Assembly: GCA_016181565.1 (NCBI GenBank) | Contig: JACOZA010000061.1 | Span: forward strand, 1 to 6,833 | Source: Candidatus Sungiibacteriota bacterium | GTDB taxonomy: Bacteria; Patescibacteriota; Minisyncoccia; Sungbacterales; JACQCQ01 | Length of the DNA stretch: 6,833 nt | Reading direction: 5' to 3' | Shown here: one piece after another, positions 4,622 through 6,833 of the stretch | How the letters are laid out: every line of letters begins with the position of its first letter | Numbering within the stretch: the stretch's first letter is position 1 | Made by a program: the position numbers and the translations under genes | The notes under the pieces: generated by a model | What the model was told of the DNA's origin: nothing | Seen by the model: the letters and a program-made list of their open reading frames with translations, nothing else | Databases searched by the model: none

Positions 4622-5685
4622 TGCCTCGGAAAGATGGTGCGTTAGTTACCCGAGATTACAAAAACGCTATGCCCGACGAACTAGAAACATCGGCCAAGCC
4701 CGAAGATCGCGGACTTGACCTAGCGCTCCGGCCCCAGCGCTGGGACGAGTATATAGGACAGGGCTCGGTCAAAGAAAACTTGAAAATTCTGATTGAAGCG
4801 GCGCGCCGGCGCGGCGAGCCGATTGAGCACGTGCTGATTTACGGCCCCTCGGGCCTGGGGAAGACCACGCTCGCCTATTTAATAGCTCGCGAGATGAATG
4901 CCAATATCCGCATCACCTCGGGACCGGCCATTGAGCGCGTGGGGGATCTCGCCTCGATTCTTACCAACCTCATGCCGCGTGATATTCTCTTTGTGGACGA
5001 AGCGCATCGCCTAAATAAAATGATCGAGGAAGTGCTCTATCCCGCCATGGAATCGCGGACACTTGATATCATCATCGGCAAAGGCCCGTCGGCGCGCACC
5101 ATCCAGCTGGAACTCCCGCCTTTCACGTTAGTCGCCGCCACCACTCGTATCGGGCTTCTCTCCTCGCCTCTCCGCTCGCGTTTCGGGGCCACCTACCGGC
5201 TGGATTTTTACACCCCCGACGATATCAAAAAGATTCTGGCGCGCTCGGCCAAACTGCTTAAAGTTTCAGCCGATGATGACGCGCTATCTTTCATCGCCGC
5301 TTCGAGCCGCTTCACGCCGCGCGTGGCGAACCGGCTTCTGAAGCGCGTCCGCGACTACGCCGAGGTCCACGGAAAAGGAATCATCACCACGCCCCTAGCC
5401 CAAGCAGCCTTAAAACTCTTGAATATAGATGAATTAGGCCTCGAAGAAACCGATCGTCGGCTGCTGGACGCTATCATCTCCAAATTCAACGGCGGACCAG
5501 TGGGTCTACAGGCGCTCGCCGCGGCCTGCGCCGAAGAAATCGACACCATCGAGGAGGTGCACGAGCCGTTTCTCATGCAGTTAGGATTTATTGAACGCAC
5601 CCCCCGCGGGCGACTCGCCACCAAGCGCGCCTACCAGCATCTAGGAATTCCGGCGCCGGCCCAAAACGCCCAGCTCACATTATGA
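4621..5685 (+). CDS. ruvB: Holliday junction branch migration ATPase RuvB
   Basis: The 354-residue AAA+ motor works with RuvA to drive Holliday junction branch migration. It shows the RuvB signature LRPQRWDEYIGQ (36-47), Walker A GPSGLGKTT (75-83), Walker B LFVDEAHR (123-130), sensor 1 AATTR (172-176), arginine finger region SPLRSRFG (182-189) and sensor 2 TPRVANRLLKRVRDYA (232-247). The C-terminal winged helix carries GGPVGLQALAAACAEE (291-306). Compared with the usual GPPGLGKTT, the second Walker A proline is serine; the usual DEIH is DEAH. ATG 4621 was chosen over TTG 4615 because AAAAAGG ends seven bases upstream. ATG 4669 would give a 338-residue protein closer to the usual length but has no ribosome binding site. 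The last codons overlap the next gene (ATGA), indicating an operon. ruvA and ruvC are not in the window. Confidence 0.97.
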   Translation: MPRKDGALVTRDYKNAMPDELETSAKPEDRGLDLALRPQRWDEYIGQGSVKENLKILIEAARRRGEPIEHVLIYGPSGLGKTTLAYLIAREMNANIRITSGPAIERVGDLASILTNLMPRDILFVDEAHRLNKMIEEVLYPAMESRTLDIIIGKGPSARTIQLELPPFTLVAATTRIGLLSSPLRSRFGATYRLDFYTPDDIKKILARSAKLLKVSADDDALSFIAASSRFTPRVANRLLKRVRDYAEVHGKGIITTPLAQAALKLLNIDELGLEETDRRLLDAIISKFNGGPVGLQALAAACAEEIDTIEEVHEPFLMQLGFIERTPRGRLATKRAYQHLGIPAPAQNAQLTL

Positions 5686-5924
5686 CATTTACTATTGCCG
5701 CCATCGGGTTTTCCGGCTTTGTACTTTTCTACGCCCTGTTTGCCAGCGCCATCATCTACCACCTAAGAGCCTATGTCCTTCCCGGTTGGACCGCGGGGAG
5801 AATTTCAATCATCATTTTCCTTATCCTCTCGCTGATACTGCTTTATCTGGCGTTGTTCTACTTCCTTAAGACACCTTGGGGTCTCTATGCCGGATGCCCG
5901 CTCTTCAATTGTGTAACTGACTAA
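5682..5924 (+). CDS. Small two-helix membrane protein, 80 residues
   Basis: The start overlaps the ruvB stop as ATGA, so it is probably translated by reinitiation. Two strong membrane segments (residues 4-27 and 41-63) are separated by a short loop, HLRAYVLPGWTAGR. The short tail ends GLYAGCPLFNCVTD with two cysteines (C72, C77). The stop lies eight bases before the next gene, another membrane protein, so the two may work together at the membrane. I do not recognise a named family. The gene is well supported by operon position and composition matching its neighbours. Confidence 0.8.
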   Translation: MTFTIAAIGFSGFVLFYALFASAIIYHLRAYVLPGWTAGRISIIIFLILSLILLYLALFYFLKTPWGLYAGCPLFNCVTD

Positions 5925-5932
5925 GTTCCCCC

Positions 5933-6463
5933 ATGCTGTCGCTTCAAGAAAACGAAACTGTCGTCATTGTCATCCGACGTCATTGGTGGATCCTAGTCAG
6001 ACCGACCATCGCGTTCGTCGTGTTGCTGATTCTCCCAACCACCGCTGCGATCGGGGCGGCTTATATGCCGGGGCTGGGGAACTTTTTTGCCGAACCGCTG
6101 GGGGACTTTGTGACTGTCTTGTATCTTTTGATCCTGCTTCTCTTCGCGTTTCTTCTCTGGACCGACTACTACCTTGATGTCTGGATCGTGACGAGCCAGC
6201 GCATCATTGATATTGAACAAAAAAGTCTCTTCCACCGCGTCATTTCAGAAATACCCATGAAGCGAATCCAGGACGTCACCATTGAAATCAACGGCATTAT
6301 TGAAACCCTCCTGAAATTCGGGGATCTTCGCGTACAAACCGCGGCCGAAGGCGCTTTCACCATCAAAAATGCTCCCCACCCGCACGAAGCGAAAGATAAG
6401 ATTCTTTTCTACCTTCGCGAAAATACGGAAAATCTAAAACACTCTGACGGCGCCGGCCTCTAG
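5933..6463 (+). CDS. Membrane-anchored bacterial PH-domain protein (bPH_2, YdbS/YdbT-like)
   Basis: The 176-residue protein starts with a short cytoplasmic stretch (LQENETVVIVIRRHWW). Two membrane segments follow at about 20-44 and 57-77, then a bacterial PH-like domain at about 79-160. The domain is recognisable from YYLDVWIVTSQRIIDIEQK (79-97), the RVISEIPMKRIQDVTIE strand pair (102-118), a GIIETLLKFGDLRVQTAAEG segment (121-140) and a final helix. The family is found in many bacteria and is mostly uncharacterised; some members are tied to envelope stress or membrane proteins, but no ligand can be assigned here. There is no Shine-Dalgarno before the ATG at 5933 (upstream TTCCCCC), and coupling to the gene eight bases upstream may serve instead. 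The stop codon sits in the loop of a GC hairpin. Confidence 0.85.
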   Translation: MLSLQENETVVIVIRRHWWILVRPTIAFVVLLILPTTAAIGAAYMPGLGNFFAEPLGDFVTVLYLLILLLFAFLLWTDYYLDVWIVTSQRIIDIEQKSLFHRVISEIPMKRIQDVTIEINGIIETLLKFGDLRVQTAAEGAFTIKNAPHPHEAKDKILFYLRENTENLKHSDGAGL

Positions 6464-6476
6464 CGATCCGGCGCCG
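6448..6476 (+). repeat. GC-rich hairpin across the PH-gene stop codon
   Basis: CGGCGCCGG (6448-6456) and CCGGCGCCG (6468-6476) form a perfect nine-pair stem. The 11-base loop contains the TAG stop (6461-6463). Only TTTT at 6488-6491 follows, 11 bases beyond the stem, so it is a poor intrinsic terminator. It may attenuate readthrough into yebC, limit 3' decay, or simply be a GC-rich palindrome. Confidence 0.5.
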
Positions 6477-6495
6477 CCTCCAGTATCCTTTTGCT

Positions 6496-6833
6496 ATGTC
6501 CGGGCACTCCAAGTGGGCGCAAATCAAACACAAAAAAGCTGTAGTGGACGCCAAGCGCGGGAATCTGTTCTCAAAGCTGGCTCGCGCCATCGCCATCGCC
6601 GCCAAAGAAGGCGGCGCCGATCCAGCGACGAACGCTAAACTCCAGCAGGCGGTCGAGCGAGCGCGGAGTTTTAATCTGCCGACAGAGAACATCGAGCGAG
6701 CCCTCGCCAAAGCCGTGAGCCAGAAAGGGGCCGGTGACCTCGTCTCGGTGATATATGAAGCCTACGGGCCAGGTGGTTCGGCGCTCGTGATCGAAGGCAT
6801 CACGGACAACAAAAACCGCACTGCGGCGGAAAT
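6496..6833 (+). CDS. yebC: YebC/PmpR family protein, N-terminal part
   Basis: The first 112 codons are present and the gene runs off the right edge; family members are about 240 residues long. The start MSGHSKWAQIKHKKAVVDAKR matches the near-invariant family opening (M-x-GHSKW-x-x-IKH). Residues 55-70 (RARSFNLPTENIERAL) and 87-112, with YEAYGPGG (87-94) and TDNKNRTAAE (103-112), are also typical. Members are described as DNA-binding regulators, and more recent work gives several of them a role in translation of difficult sequences such as proline runs. I cannot choose between these from the sequence. ATG 6496 is 32 bp after the PH-domain gene, with no Shine-Dalgarno and a GC hairpin between. 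A yebC near ruv genes is a common bacterial arrangement; here only ruvB is visible. Confidence 0.96.
   Translation, partial: MSGHSKWAQIKHKKAVVDAKRGNLFSKLARAIAIAAKEGGADPATNAKLQQAVERARSFNLPTENIERALAKAVSQKGAGDLVSVIYEAYGPGGSALVIEGITDNKNRTAAE

Overview
The window looks like chromosomal DNA of a bacterium, most likely a member of the Candidate Phyla Radiation (Patescibacteria, perhaps a Parcubacteria-like lineage). This placement is an inference from gene content and style: a PilB/GspE-type pilus ATPase, a NrnA/DHH-like protein, and a tight ruvB - two-helix protein - PH-domain protein - yebC run, with little Shine-Dalgarno signal in front of the plus-strand genes. ruvB ends in TGA, so the code is not one that reads TGA as glycine. 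No rRNA or tRNA gene is present to settle the taxonomy.

Layout: (1) Positions 1-680 hold a minus-strand transcription unit with a consensus sigma-70-type promoter (680-707), a 50-residue two-helix membrane protein (425-577), and two bases later a longer membrane/lipoprotein-like reading frame that runs off the left edge (1-422). Positions 1-420 are about 70% G+C, against 45% in the line covering the start of the next gene. (2) Positions 788-1936 encode a NrnA-like DHH-family protein that has lost most of its metal ligands. (3) Positions 2028-3710 encode a complete PilB/GspE ATPase, followed by a perfect 40-bp palindrome with a T run. (4) Positions 3780-4620 form a minus-strand unit: a strong extended -10 promoter (4593-4621), about 430 nt of strongly self-complementary sequence, a well-placed ribosome binding site, a 71-residue two-helix membrane protein (3939-4154), and a hairpin/U-tract terminator (3822-3871) that converges on the palindrome. 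(5) Positions 4621 to the right edge hold ruvB, overlapping by ATGA with an 80-residue two-helix protein, then a membrane PH-domain protein, then the start of yebC.

Two kinds of unit alternate. The plus-strand genes are conserved or recognisable, about 50% G+C, and weak in Shine-Dalgarno sequences. The two minus-strand units share near-perfect promoters, strong GGAGG-type ribosome binding sites and small unrecognised membrane proteins. The most promising unexplained item is the 4185-4586 sequence, which looks like a large structured RNA or long structured leader and does not match RNase P RNA, tmRNA or SRP RNA by eye. The DHH-like pseudoenzyme beside the pilus ATPase comes second.
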